From assembly GCF_003634015.1 (NCBI RefSeq), contig NZ_RBII01000001.1, positions 1,302,001 through 1,366,000 of the forward strand: a stretch of 64,000 nt of DNA, read 5' to 3'. Origin of the DNA: Litorimonas taeanensis. GTDB taxonomy: Bacteria; Pseudomonadota; Alphaproteobacteria; Caulobacterales; Maricaulaceae. Made by a program: the position numbers and the translations under genes. Positions 1 to 9,088 of the stretch are shown here, piece after piece. Within the stretch, counting starts at the first letter, position 1. Every line of letters starts with the position of its first letter. The notes below the pieces were generated by a model that saw only the letters and a list, made by a program, of their open reading frames with translations, was not told the DNA's origin and did not search any database.

Positions 1-260
1 ATCGCATGAGGTTCTACAAAGAAACAATCTCCTGCTTTTTGGCGCTTTGTGACGCCATCAATTGTTACGTCGAAAACGCCGCTTTCAACATAAGCGACTT
101 GGGAGTGAACATGAGAATGCTGATAGCCCTCTGCCCCTGTTTCGAAGGTCGCTTTTACAAGCATGATATCGTCATTGTGACCAAGGATTTGACGTTTGAT
201 ACCAGGATCAACATCTTCCACCGGAACCTTGTCACCAAAAAGAAAAGCGTGGCTTTGCAT
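1..260 (-). CDS. kdgF: KdgF-type cupin, uronate linearisation (partial, 3' end outside window)
   Basis: KdgF-family cupins convert the cyclic 4,5-unsaturated uronates released by alginate or pectin lyases into the linear keto sugar. The reverse strand reads from an ATG at 260 through the window edge, giving 86 residues beginning MQSHAFLFGDKVPVEDVDPG. The cupin metal motif is visible as H48-x-H50-x-H52-x-Q54, followed by Y57-V-E-S-G; a further histidine (H85, in FFVEPHA) fits the last ligand. The start lies 2 bases after the stop of the PL17 gene, and GGAG upstream serves as ribosome site, so the gene is cotranscribed with the lyases. Family assignment rests on motif and context; the missing C-terminus cannot be checked. 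Confidence 0.82.
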   Translation of the reverse strand, partial: MQSHAFLFGDKVPVEDVDPGIKRQILGHNDDIMLVKATFETGAEGYQHSHVHSQVAYVESGVFDVTIDGVTKRQKAGDCFFVEPHA

Positions 261-262
261 GA

Positions 263-2440
263 TTAATTATCTCCGGATAAGTGTTTTTGTGAATGAAAGA
301 GTTTATATGGCCCCGTCCATGTTTGAGTCGTGCCTGCGACTTCAATACTATGAACAGCCTCAGCGTCCGTCTCGCCAGAAATAGCCAAGCCTACAACTTC
401 GCCATCTTTTGTCTCAATGCGAATAAATTCATCGCCGCCATTTTCGAAATGCTGGACAGTTTTAACATTTGAATGGCTATTCACAGTATATTCCACAATT
501 GGATTATACTCGCCATGTGGCTCTATGACTGAAGCAATTGAAATACCATCATCGCTTTTCGCTCTGATGATAAAGGCGGGCTCTCGGCGTAGATTGAAAT
601 TTGGGTCATTGGCGCCAATTTCAGCAAAGATTAACTCAGCCTCGTTAGGTACGGATGAGGTGACCGAATAAAACTTTCGATCCAATAGCCATGTGACTTT
701 TGATAGACCATCAACAGCGCTTCCATGCCCCACTCGCCATAAATATTCGTAACCGTTTTTCAGCCCCAAAGGTCTACGCACAGTCGTGTCTGCGGTGATT
801 TTGAAGTTCGTTTCTGTTAACTGACCATTATAGTAAAAGGGTAAGTCATATTGATGTGAATTTTCAGAATGACCTTCAATCAAGTCGATAATAATCGGGC
901 TTGGGAATGCAGCATCAGAGACCATCGCCATAGTACGATCCATGGTGACATCTGGATAGGCTGTTTTAATTTCTGCCGACGTAATTTTTAAATCACCGCC
1001 ATCGAAAAACACACCTAGCTCGGGGGCATTTTCATTACCCACATCAACTTTGCCATTAAAATGGCTGGTCTCGTCTACAACCAGTGCATTATGCGCGATG
1101 GTTTGCTTGGCGAATTTATTATTCTCGGCAAGATAATGGCCGCCATATTTGGCTTCTACATTCAAAAATCGCGCGGCGCCATAATCTCGAATAATCTCAA
1201 GCCCTTCATCGTAAAGTAAGAAACCCAACTTATCAAAATGGCCGTGACCTAGGCCTTGAGACGTATTTTTCGCGACAAGAACCAAATCCTTTGGATCGGT
1301 TGAAACCCGTAAGATATCAAGCGCCCCTTCCGTTCCGTCTTCACCGTCTCCGAGGCGCATTGTTTTGTAATTAAAGGATTTAGTCTTACCTGCCGCAATA
1401 TCTTCGGCCAATTTTCGGCTCTCTGGCGTAAGGACAAATTCCCCTTGAGCCTGAGCAATAGAGAGCAGCCCTGCATCACCCGTTAGCTCATAAGCAATGG
1501 CAACACCGTGTAACAGCTCTGTCGTCGCGATACCTTTATCTTTGATAGCGTCATTAATCGGAAAGAACAGCCCGCCGTAATTTTGCTGAATTGTTGTATA
1601 GATAGCTTTTTTAAGAATGCCGTCTCTTTGTTCAAAAATTTTGCGCTCTGGATTATTCTTTTCAACGGCTTGCGCAAAAATAACAAAAGGCATCAGCGCA
1701 TAGCGTTGATAATAGGGCCCTTCATTGTAATACCCATCCGGAGAGAAGAGCTTATTCATTTGCTTAAGAAAACCCGCATCACCAGATTTATCTAATCCCA
1801 GTAAAGCCTGCTCTACATAGTCTTCATCATTAATCGCATAGCCTGTGAGCCCCACAGCCGCTGTCGCCCATGTGCCATGATTATGAATTTTATTGAAAGT
1901 TTTTGGAGAACCATCGGATAAGAAATCAGCCATGTTTCGCAGCAAGTCTGTTTCAATTTTCTCGCGCTGTTCCTCGCTCAAAGTCGCCTTAATGGCATTA
2001 TAGCTCTGCGCCACATGTAAAAGCCACCAACTTTCATTCAAGTTCTGCCAGAACATTCGCCCCGGTGACTGTTCTTTTTGGGCGGGGTGCAAATCCCAGC
2101 TTGGATAGACATCCGCATAAGCCAACATGACTTTTCCGGCATATTCTGCATAAATCGCATCACCCGTCAGGGTATATAGTTGTCCCGCATCATAGATTAG
2201 TTTGGCATTATCTTTATGCTTTTCATGCGTGTAGCCGCCGCCTGCATCTTTGGGCGTAGGGACGATGACGTCTTGTGATATTTGTGTTTTTACGCGCTGC
2301 TCCGCTTGGCTTTGTACACTATCAAAACCACTGGCTTGCGGCGAAATTGACACAGGTTTTTCGGAAATTGAGCTTTCACAGCCCGATAAAGCTGTTCCTA
2401 ATATAAGCGCCGACAATAATGTATGAGAGAACCGTATCAT
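263..2440 (-). CDS. PL17 oligoalginate lyase, lipoprotein
   Basis: Exolytic alginate lyase of family PL17 that trims alginate oligosaccharides to unsaturated monouronate. The 725-aa protein starts with a lipoprotein signal (LSGC, Cys21), so it is probably membrane-anchored in the periplasm. An N-terminal alpha-toroid is followed by a heparinase II/III-like beta domain. N187-H188 (in IHNHGTW), Y244 (GPYYQRY) and Y436 (GGHYLAENN) match the catalytic N201, H202, Y258 and Y450 of Saccharophagus Alg17C at a constant offset of 14. The start codon overlaps the stop of the PL6 gene (ATGA), indicating translational coupling, and kdgF follows after 2 bases. The identification is strong; the exact oligomer preference cannot be read from sequence. 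Confidence 0.95.
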   Translation of the reverse strand: MIRFSHTLLSALILGTALSGCESSISEKPVSISPQASGFDSVQSQAEQRVKTQISQDVIVPTPKDAGGGYTHEKHKDNAKLIYDAGQLYTLTGDAIYAEYAGKVMLAYADVYPSWDLHPAQKEQSPGRMFWQNLNESWWLLHVAQSYNAIKATLSEEQREKIETDLLRNMADFLSDGSPKTFNKIHNHGTWATAAVGLTGYAINDEDYVEQALLGLDKSGDAGFLKQMNKLFSPDGYYNEGPYYQRYALMPFVIFAQAVEKNNPERKIFEQRDGILKKAIYTTIQQNYGGLFFPINDAIKDKGIATTELLHGVAIAYELTGDAGLLSIAQAQGEFVLTPESRKLAEDIAAGKTKSFNYKTMRLGDGEDGTEGALDILRVSTDPKDLVLVAKNTSQGLGHGHFDKLGFLLYDEGLEIIRDYGAARFLNVEAKYGGHYLAENNKFAKQTIAHNALVVDETSHFNGKVDVGNENAPELGVFFDGGDLKITSAEIKTAYPDVTMDRTMAMVSDAAFPSPIIIDLIEGHSENSHQYDLPFYYNGQLTETNFKITADTTVRRPLGLKNGYEYLWRVGHGSAVDGLSKVTWLLDRKFYSVTSSVPNEAELIFAEIGANDPNFNLRREPAFIIRAKSDDGISIASVIEPHGEYNPIVEYTVNSHSNVKTVQHFENGGDEFIRIETKDGEVVGLAISGETDAEAVHSIEVAGTTQTWTGPYKLFHSQKHLSGDN

Positions 2441-4698
2441 GGCTTTAACCCCTCATTTTCAGATATGATAGCCGTCGGCTCCAAACCACTATTTAATTCG
2501 GTCACAATCGGAGCCGATATCTGAGAAAACTTATTTTCAACAATGCGCGTTTTTGGCTCACCAACTGTGTGATTAATGACAAAAGGTTGGCTGTTTTTGA
2601 AACTATTCCCAGAAATATTCGTCACCTGAACGCCATGCAAGAGAAGTGACGCTTTTGACTTATTTCGCTTCCCGCCTCCTATATCTGAAACAGAAGACTC
2701 GCTTAAATTGAAATGCGGCCCAAAAGTACTTTCATCCGTACCCCCGCGATAAAAGTTCACAATTGCGCCCTCAACATTTTCAAAGGTTGAGTTTTTAATG
2801 GTCAAATATTCAGCGTTATAAATGCCGTAATCATCATCTTCCTTATCAAGCTGAAAAATCGCGCCCGTTACATCTTTAAAGTTGGAATTTTCGATTAATA
2901 TATTATCCGCGAATGTCCCTTTAGAGACTCTCAGAATATTGAAAGAGTGATTGACATCCATTTGCGTAAAATTCGTGTCGCTAATCTCAAGCCTATAATT
3001 TTCGAGCATGGAATAAGGGCTCGTGCGGATGACACTATTACCCGCATTATCAGGCGCTTCTGCTCCGGAAATATTTAGACCAGAAAGTTGCAAGCTACCG
3101 CCATTTAAAATCTCAAACAAAGCCGACCGCTCGAAACTAATATTAACTTCGCCCACAGCCTTGATAGTCAGAGGCTTATCGATCTTCAAAAACTTGCGAA
3201 CGACATAATCACCCGGACTCAGCGCGATAACATCGCCGGCTTGAGCCGCCTCTATCGCCGCAAATAAAGCGCCCTCCTCTGATGTAACGGCATGCGTGTC
3301 ACCAGAGCCAAATTGAACAATTGGCTCTGTCTTGGGAAACCACGTGACTCCCGTCATTTCCTTCGTCGTAACGGTCATGTCCCGCTTTATACCAGCAGAA
3401 ATACCCTCTTGGGGGTACATCAGACCATTTTCAGCCCGCGTAAGACTCACTGTTTCGCGAGAAAATCCATCCGTAAAGTCAGGCGGATCCATAGACCCCA
3501 GAATATTGTTCTCAAAATCAATACCTGACATATCATCATAGACGGTGAAGACATCACGGCCATCATCATTATAAATGAGATTACTTTCAAAACGGCTATC
3601 CGTAGGAACCCCGCTCCGTTCTTCATCGCTACCCGCGCCCAGCTGGATATTGTCGCTATTAATTAAGCTGTTATTCTCAATCAGCGCATCTTTCACCGGA
3701 TCATAACGATTAATGGGGCCATTCGGAACGCCATTCATGACAACCAAAGCGCCGCCAAAGCGTGTCCCTTTCAGGCCTTCCATATAGTTATTTCGTATAG
3801 TTTGACCCGCATTGATGACGCGAATACCGCCTGTATGGTCTGCGTCATTACCAAAAAAGACATTGCCTTCAACGAGGTTGTTATTCCCGTGGCGCATCGT
3901 CAGCGTTCCACGCGATTGATAAAAGGTGTTATTTAGAAATTGATTACGTCCAGACTTATTAGAAATGATTTCCAATTCACCGTCGCACCGATCAAAATAA
4001 TTATTCTCTACAACCGTATAAGAATCTGTACGCGAATAATGGCTCGTACCAATTCGGATAGTCTCACCACCATTTGACCCCAAAATTGGGCGCGGACCAA
4101 AATAATTATGATCTATACGGTGATGGTTATTTTGGCTGTCTTCGTCGTTTAAACGAACAGCAAGCGTCACACCCTTATTACGCTTTCCGACAACGTGATT
4201 ATGGTCAAAGCGATTATTCTTCCCATACAGCATGACCCAATGGTCAACCTCTTGCCGCTCAGGTTGATTGAAATTATCGATCACCACTTCAGTGACACGA
4301 GAATTATTCGCGAGGTCTTTTGAATTCCTCCGAAATGAAATCACCTCGCTCGTTGGTGTGTAACCGTCTTTGAAAACAAGACCTGAAACTTCGAGATATT
4401 CTCCCGCAAGTCTCAGGTTGGATTGACCGGTAAGAAATACTCCCCCCGAAGTTTCCGCCGTCAATCGTATAGGTTTATTCTTTTTACCCTCGCCTTTGAA
4501 AAGGATTTCGAAATCCTCCCAAGTTCCATTTGCGAGCTTAATAACATCTCCAGGCCCAGCCTGCTTAAGGGCCTCTTTATAGGCTTTCTGATCTTGAACT
4601 AAAAACTCTTCCGCCTGAACATTGCACGCAGATAGAGCGAGCATGGCTGACGCCGAAACGTATAAATACAGCACCCCCGACAAACCCTTCATCCTCAT
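2437..4698 (-). CDS. PL6 alginate lyase (chondroitinase-B-like), lipoprotein
   Basis: Polysaccharide lyase of family PL6, a parallel beta-helix enzyme that cleaves alginate (often MG or G-rich) chains. The 753-aa length fits the two-domain type such as AlyGC. A lipobox LSAC (Cys25) ends the signal peptide. The family signature NGGETIRIGTS is at residues 209-219, the acidic calcium-site stretch at about 239-243 (DGELE), the catalytic-type Lys is K248 (NKSGRN) and Arg is R269 (MRHGNN), with the 21-residue spacing known from AlyGC. A second beta-helix occupies about residues 470-750. An internal ATG at residue 3 is an alternative start. First gene of the PL6-PL17-kdgF unit; palindromic half-sites upstream suggest control by the neighbouring GntR regulator. 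Confidence 0.94.
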   Translation of the reverse strand: MRMKGLSGVLYLYVSASAMLALSACNVQAEEFLVQDQKAYKEALKQAGPGDVIKLANGTWEDFEILFKGEGKKNKPIRLTAETSGGVFLTGQSNLRLAGEYLEVSGLVFKDGYTPTSEVISFRRNSKDLANNSRVTEVVIDNFNQPERQEVDHWVMLYGKNNRFDHNHVVGKRNKGVTLAVRLNDEDSQNNHHRIDHNYFGPRPILGSNGGETIRIGTSHYSRTDSYTVVENNYFDRCDGELEIISNKSGRNQFLNNTFYQSRGTLTMRHGNNNLVEGNVFFGNDADHTGGIRVINAGQTIRNNYMEGLKGTRFGGALVVMNGVPNGPINRYDPVKDALIENNSLINSDNIQLGAGSDEERSGVPTDSRFESNLIYNDDGRDVFTVYDDMSGIDFENNILGSMDPPDFTDGFSRETVSLTRAENGLMYPQEGISAGIKRDMTVTTKEMTGVTWFPKTEPIVQFGSGDTHAVTSEEGALFAAIEAAQAGDVIALSPGDYVVRKFLKIDKPLTIKAVGEVNISFERSALFEILNGGSLQLSGLNISGAEAPDNAGNSVIRTSPYSMLENYRLEISDTNFTQMDVNHSFNILRVSKGTFADNILIENSNFKDVTGAIFQLDKEDDDYGIYNAEYLTIKNSTFENVEGAIVNFYRGGTDESTFGPHFNLSESSVSDIGGGKRNKSKASLLLHGVQVTNISGNSFKNSQPFVINHTVGEPKTRIVENKFSQISAPIVTELNSGLEPTAIISENEGLKP

Positions 4699-4758
4699 TC
4701 CCCATATATTTTGTATTATTTTATAGAGGAATAGTTGAAGATTCAGACAGATTTGTCA

Positions 4759-4815
4759 ACCAATATTTCCAACCAATTTGTCAAGATTGGTATATATAAA
4801 TCGGTATAAACCGAT
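4759..4815. promoter_or_regulatory. Half-sites and inverted repeats upstream of the PL6 gene
   Basis: The gap between the regulator and the PL6 gene holds ACCAAT at 4759-4764, the pair ACCAAT (4772-4777) and ATTGGT (4786-4791), and the inverted repeat ATCGGT-ATAA-ACCGAT at 4800-4815, which overlaps the last base of the regulator stop codon. These are the same hexamers as in the clean 15-bp palindromes before the two receptor genes. A role as degenerate operators for the lyase promoter is inference. Confidence 0.45.
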
Positions 4816-5561
4816 CAGGTCAATTGAGCTGTTATCAAGAATCTTGACCGGCTTTCAGAGGTCTTCTTTTTGACCGCTTGATAAGCCTCTTCCTCAGAAG
4901 CCACGAGTAAAGCTTCAATCATTCGTGTAAAATGCGCGCGCATGGCAATTCTTGCCGCCGAAGAATCTCTGTTTTTCAGAGCATTCAGAATATCTTTATG
5001 CTCATCTTCGCGATGGCTAGGATCTTTATGGCAAACAGAGCGGTAGACCTTTTGCAACTGGGCCGCCTCTTTTCGCATATTCCACATACTACCTATGACA
5101 AATATAATTGCTGGATTATTTGTCGCTTTGGCAATTTCCAAATGAAACGCCTCATCCGCTTCATCCGCTGTCATCTCAGATGACACTGTCCCCATCATAA
5201 TTTGAATTAGTCGTTCTAGCTCGGCAATGGATTCATCCGTGATGATAGGCGCGGCTAATGCGGCTGATTCGGCCTCAAAAAGCGCGCGAGCCTCAGTCAA
5301 TTCAAACGGCCCGACCTTTGGTAAACCATGCGCTGTATATTCACTCCCATCGAGGACATAGGCACCCGACCCTACTCTGACTTCTATGCGGCCTTGCGCC
5401 TGCAATGAAATCTCCGCCTCGCGCACAGCAACACGGCTAACCCCGAACTTTTCCGCCAAATCGCGCTCACCCGGCAAACGACTCCCCGGCGGGAAGACCC
5501 CAGAATCAATCAACTCTAAAATCTGATTTGCCACTTTATGATATAAACGTTGTTCAGCCAT
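4815..5561 (-). CDS. GntR/FadR-family transcriptional regulator of the alginate locus
   Basis: A 248-aa regulator of the FadR subfamily. The N-terminal winged helix (residues about 5-70) contains the GntR signature PGSRLPGERDLAEKFGVSRV, followed by the wing RVGSGAYV. The C-terminal FCD domain (about 95-225) is all-helical, with conserved acidic/histidine positions (FHLEIAKATNNP and the H of MRAHF) that commonly bind a metal and a sugar-acid ligand. Relatives (UxuR, ExuR) respond to uronates or their breakdown products, so an alginate-derived ligand is plausible here. GAGGAAGAA precedes the ATG. A near-consensus operator lies 47 bases upstream of the start, suggesting autoregulation. The effector identity is inferred. 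Confidence 0.9.
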   Translation of the reverse strand: MAEQRLYHKVANQILELIDSGVFPPGSRLPGERDLAEKFGVSRVAVREAEISLQAQGRIEVRVGSGAYVLDGSEYTAHGLPKVGPFELTEARALFEAESAALAAPIITDESIAELERLIQIMMGTVSSEMTADEADEAFHLEIAKATNNPAIIFVIGSMWNMRKEAAQLQKVYRSVCHKDPSHREDEHKDILNALKNRDSSAARIAMRAHFTRMIEALLVASEEEAYQAVKKKTSESRSRFLITAQLT

Positions 5562-5607
5562 TTCTTCCTCAAAACTAGACTATACCAATAGTGACTATTT
5601 CACCATA

Positions 5608-5622
5608 ATTGTCCATACCAAT
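5608..5622. promoter_or_regulatory. Near-consensus GntR operator before its own gene
   Basis: The 15-mer ATTGTCCATACCAAT differs at two positions from the palindrome ATTGGTCATACCAAT found upstream of the two receptor genes. It lies about 47 bases upstream of the regulator's ATG; a further half-site ACCAAT lies at 5584-5589. This placement fits autorepression. Confidence 0.55.
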
Positions 5623-5704
5623 TTTATAAAAAGCCCTAATTTCTTCAAGCCAGCCATGAAATGGCTCAGCGAAATGAACATAAATGCCGAAATTTAGGTA
5701 TAGG

Positions 5705-5727
5705 AGGGCTGTTGAAACAACAGCCCT
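5705..5727 (-). terminator. Strong hairpin after the first TonB receptor gene
   Basis: AGGGCTGTTG and CAACAGCCCT pair perfectly over 10 bp around a 3-base loop, starting 27 bases past the receptor stop. There is no clear U-run on either side, so it may be a terminator needing help or an mRNA-stabilising 3' hairpin. Confidence 0.55.
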
Positions 5728-5753
5728 GTATTTACGTCACATGACGCTTTTAG

Positions 5754-8700
5754 CTAGAAAGTATAGCTAGCACCGAAAATAACGCGGCGGTCGGTAATGC
5801 CCTGATAGCACAGCAATGAATCCTCATTGACGCAATAGACTGGCGCATCAGATTTCGTCAGATTAACGGCGTCAACACTCACTGTGAATTGATCCGTGAA
5901 ATCATAACTCGCACTTGCGTTAAGCTGACCACGGGCCCCTGCTACACCTCTGAAACCAAGAGGATCGAACACATTGCTCGTACCTGGCAAATCATCAGTT
6001 CTATAAGCACTACGCCAAGTGTAACGCACTCTGGCGGACAAGCCGTACTTCTCATAGAAACCTGTAAGGTTATAAGAATCCTCAGACAGATTTAACAATG
6101 TCGCAGCTTCGCGGCTAACGGGGTTGGTGACAGGGTCAAAACCTTGCAGTGCAAAGATATTTTGCGCCCGCGTCTCACCAATATTGATGAAGCCAGTATT
6201 CGTGTCCTCTTTTTGGTGCGTATAGTTAGCAATCACACCAAAACCAGAGGCCCAGCCGAAGCTACCAAGACGGTCTTCCAGCTCACCAAGGCTATACTGG
6301 AACGCAAATTCAAAGCCAGATTGAGTGGTTTCACCATCGGCATTAAACCGCGTTGAGTCACCAACACATACACCTCGACCAGAGCCGAAAATACCCGCAT
6401 CTGTATCTTCACTAAAGACACCACCAAGAGCACACGGCGCACCATCATTGGCACCATTCACATCACCGCCATCGCGCCCAAAAATGTCGACCTGTTCACG
6501 ATCACCATTAGCCAAAGAGCCGGGCTGCTCAATCAGGTCTCCGAAAAGAGAACTACGTGTTTTATGGAAGTAACCTGCACTCAAGACACTGCCCGGCGCA
6601 AAATACCATGATGCAGATACATCGAAAGATTCGATTTCTTCTGGCTTCAGCTCTGGGTTACCAACGCGTGAGACATCATTCACACCGCCGCGATTTGGTA
6701 AGGTCCGCGCAGCTGTCAGGAATGTAAAGTCAGGACGATTGATATCTTTGGAATAAGCACCACGAAGAACGATGTCATCTCTCACATCCATAGCGACGTT
6801 CACACGCGGCAAGAGGAAGTTATATGAGCTTTGGCCATCAACCTGATTAGTTGAAGGATTACCCACATCATCGAACACTCTTTCATTGCTGATCGAACTA
6901 AAGTCAGTTTCAATATACCGCAAACCAACATTACCGCGGAAGACTCCATGCTCAAAATTAGCCTGAGCATAGAACGCATTTGTCTTCTCTTCGACATCAA
7001 AGAAGGCGAGTTCGTCAGAGACAAGCACAGTACTGATTGGGCTTTGTGTAATACCCTCAGAAGCAATAGCGGCATTAATAGTTGACACAAATGATTCCGC
7101 GTCAACGGCTAGCTCTGGATTGAAATGCAGGATATCACGCAAGAACAAATCGCTCCCCGTACCATCACCAAAATTATCAGGGATCGCTGTTAATAGGTCA
7201 GCAATCGCAGCGCCATTCAGACTGTTGTCAAAATTACTCGTACCACCAGCACTTGCACTTCTGTTATCACGAAGGCTTGTGCGGTTATTGTGACGGAAGC
7301 CAAAGTCTACAGATTTCAAAAACTTGGTATCAAAGTCATAGCTCGCATCAATACGGAATGTATCTTCTGAGTTCTCTCTCACATTTGCACTATAGGTTCC
7401 GCCATTATCCATGACGTAGTTCGCAGGGTTTAATAGGTCCTCTACAGTAGGCGCAAATGGATCATCGAAATTAATGCCGAAGGCAATGCCGTCCCGCAAA
7501 TCGAATCTGATAGGCGTACCATTTTCATCACGCGTCCCAAATCTATCCGAATTCGGGTTAATAAAGTTAAGTGTAAGCGATAAGTTCGGGTTCACGGTTT
7601 CAGATGAAACTGTTGAATACTCGACGCCCACAGTCAGGGCGTCTTTTTCATACTCGCCGCCAAATCTAACGACAGAACTTTCTGTCAAACGCGAACCAGA
7701 ATCCATAGAGCCTCGTAGGAATGGCGCGCCGCGATCAACCGTTGCATCTGTCAATTGCTGCGGAGAGAAAGTACCAGAGGTTACAGCCAAAATACTCCCT
7801 AAATCCTGCGGCCCATTTGCTCCCTCAACAACGCCCAGATCGAACGTATCAAAAGTGTCAAATGTTGACCAAATACCGTCTGCTCCGTCGGAACGACCAT
7901 TGAGGCGACTGATATTAGATACCTGTACACGAGAGCTTTCCTGACGGCGCTCTTGATCGTTATAAATGACATCCGCATAGAGCTTCATATTTTCACTTGG
8001 GCGCGCCTCGATAGAGCCAGCCAAGTTCAAAGTTTCATATTCTTGGTTGATTTGCACTTGGTTCAAGAACTGAACGCCAAGGAAATGCGTGGCCCCATCA
8101 GGGCAAGTCGTTGAACCATTTGAACATGTTGTTGGGTTATCGCGGTCAAGACGTGGGCGGAATGCGCTGACATCTGACTGCGTAAAGCTACCGCTTAAGA
8201 CAACACCAATTTCTTGCCCTGAAGCGTTCTCCCACTTCTTACCAAGGGCGCCAGACACTCTTGGTGTCGTGGTTTTAGAAAGACTACTATGCTCCCCCTG
8301 AATACGAACAGACGCCAAGGTCTCTTTCAGGTCTAGAGGGCGAATCGTACGCAGGTTAACTGTACCGCCAACTGACCCCTCAGTGGTCTTTGCCTCTGGC
8401 GCTTTAATGACTTCCAAGCCAGCAATAATAGACGCATCAATGTCTTCAAAACTAATGCCCCCTCTTTCATTGCCAGCGCCAACAGTGCCCACTCCATTGA
8501 TCTCAATTCTGTTTTCGTCCGTACCACGAATTTGAACACCGGTACCAACGCCGGCCTCACGCGTGATTTGCACGCCAGTGATGTTCTCTAAAACTTCAGC
8601 CAAGTTTTGATCAGGAAGTTTACCAATATCTTCCGCTAAAATCACTTCGACTAAACTATCCGCCTGACGCTGCTCCACCAAAGCATTTTCAAGCGACTGA

Positions 8701-8861
8701 CGAATACCTGTTGCAACAACTTCATCCTGTGGAGCTGTCTGCGCAGAGGCCGCGCCAGCATAAGCCATTGTACAAATTCCAGTACCAAGCAGCAATGTGC
8801 CCCTAAGCCCTGAAGCGGTAAAATATTTTAAGGTAGCAAGCTTTGCGTCCGTTATAGGCAT
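5754..8861 (-). CDS. TonB-dependent receptor (TonB-Caulobacter type), alginate locus
   Basis: A 1035-aa outer-membrane receptor for energised uptake of oligosaccharides. It has a signal peptide ending near GAASAQ, a TonB-box-like segment (DEVVATGIRQSLENAL), a plug domain with ITGVQITREAGVGTGVQIRG and GSVGGTVNLRTIRPLD, and a beta barrel ending in VIFGASYTF, the usual aromatic C-terminus. This is the large receptor type typical of Caulobacter, Xanthomonas and relatives. AGGGGAA precedes the ATG. A perfect operator palindrome sits about 97 bases upstream, tying expression to the neighbouring GntR regulator and so, by inference, to alginate oligomers. The barrel sequence alone does not reveal the substrate. 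Confidence 0.93.
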   Translation of the reverse strand: MPITDAKLATLKYFTASGLRGTLLLGTGICTMAYAGAASAQTAPQDEVVATGIRQSLENALVEQRQADSLVEVILAEDIGKLPDQNLAEVLENITGVQITREAGVGTGVQIRGTDENRIEINGVGTVGAGNERGGISFEDIDASIIAGLEVIKAPEAKTTEGSVGGTVNLRTIRPLDLKETLASVRIQGEHSSLSKTTTPRVSGALGKKWENASGQEIGVVLSGSFTQSDVSAFRPRLDRDNPTTCSNGSTTCPDGATHFLGVQFLNQVQINQEYETLNLAGSIEARPSENMKLYADVIYNDQERRQESSRVQVSNISRLNGRSDGADGIWSTFDTFDTFDLGVVEGANGPQDLGSILAVTSGTFSPQQLTDATVDRGAPFLRGSMDSGSRLTESSVVRFGGEYEKDALTVGVEYSTVSSETVNPNLSLTLNFINPNSDRFGTRDENGTPIRFDLRDGIAFGINFDDPFAPTVEDLLNPANYVMDNGGTYSANVRENSEDTFRIDASYDFDTKFLKSVDFGFRHNNRTSLRDNRSASAGGTSNFDNSLNGAAIADLLTAIPDNFGDGTGSDLFLRDILHFNPELAVDAESFVSTINAAIASEGITQSPISTVLVSDELAFFDVEEKTNAFYAQANFEHGVFRGNVGLRYIETDFSSISNERVFDDVGNPSTNQVDGQSSYNFLLPRVNVAMDVRDDIVLRGAYSKDINRPDFTFLTAARTLPNRGGVNDVSRVGNPELKPEEIESFDVSASWYFAPGSVLSAGYFHKTRSSLFGDLIEQPGSLANGDREQVDIFGRDGGDVNGANDGAPCALGGVFSEDTDAGIFGSGRGVCVGDSTRFNADGETTQSGFEFAFQYSLGELEDRLGSFGWASGFGVIANYTHQKEDTNTGFINIGETRAQNIFALQGFDPVTNPVSREAATLLNLSEDSYNLTGFYEKYGLSARVRYTWRSAYRTDDLPGTSNVFDPLGFRGVAGARGQLNASASYDFTDQFTVSVDAVNLTKSDAPVYCVNEDSLLCYQGITDRRVIFGASYTF

Positions 8862-8957
8862 AATAATTCCCCTGATGTGATTTTTATAAGTATTATTACC
8901 CTACCGTAACCAATCTATTTGAAAATGCAACCATTTATTGTTACCAATTTTAAATAT

Positions 8958-8972
8958 ATTGGTCATACCAAT
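8958..8972. promoter_or_regulatory. Palindromic operator upstream of the first receptor
   Basis: ATTGGTCATACCAAT: hexamer arms ATTGGT and ACCAAT around three bases, about 97 bases before the receptor ATG. Its exact reverse complement occurs before the second receptor. It resembles the TTGGT/ACCAA boxes known for UxuR/ExuR-like FadR-type regulators. Extra half-sites occur at 8907-8914 and 8943-8948. Confidence 0.7.
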
Positions 8973-9029
8973 TGAAGTGCAATTTTAATGCCCCCTCATT
9001 TACGCAAACCATTTTTCACCCTTTTCAGC

Positions 9030-9065
9030 AAAAAAAAAGCGCCGCTCGAAATCTCGAACGGCGCT
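9030..9065 (-). terminator. Rho-independent terminator of the second receptor gene
   Basis: The arms AGCGCCGCTCGA and TCGAACGGCGCT form a GC-rich stem with a 4-base loop and one mismatch. On the minus strand it is followed by an uninterrupted U-run (the A-run at 9030-9038), 24 bases past the stop at 9089. Confidence 0.9.
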
Positions 9066-9088
9066 AAAATTTTTACTTTAGGCTTTAA

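Noticed and set aside
6-266. An 86-codon plus-strand frame at the window start.
   Set aside because: It is the antisense of the KdgF cupin, whose metal motif and operon spacing are convincing.
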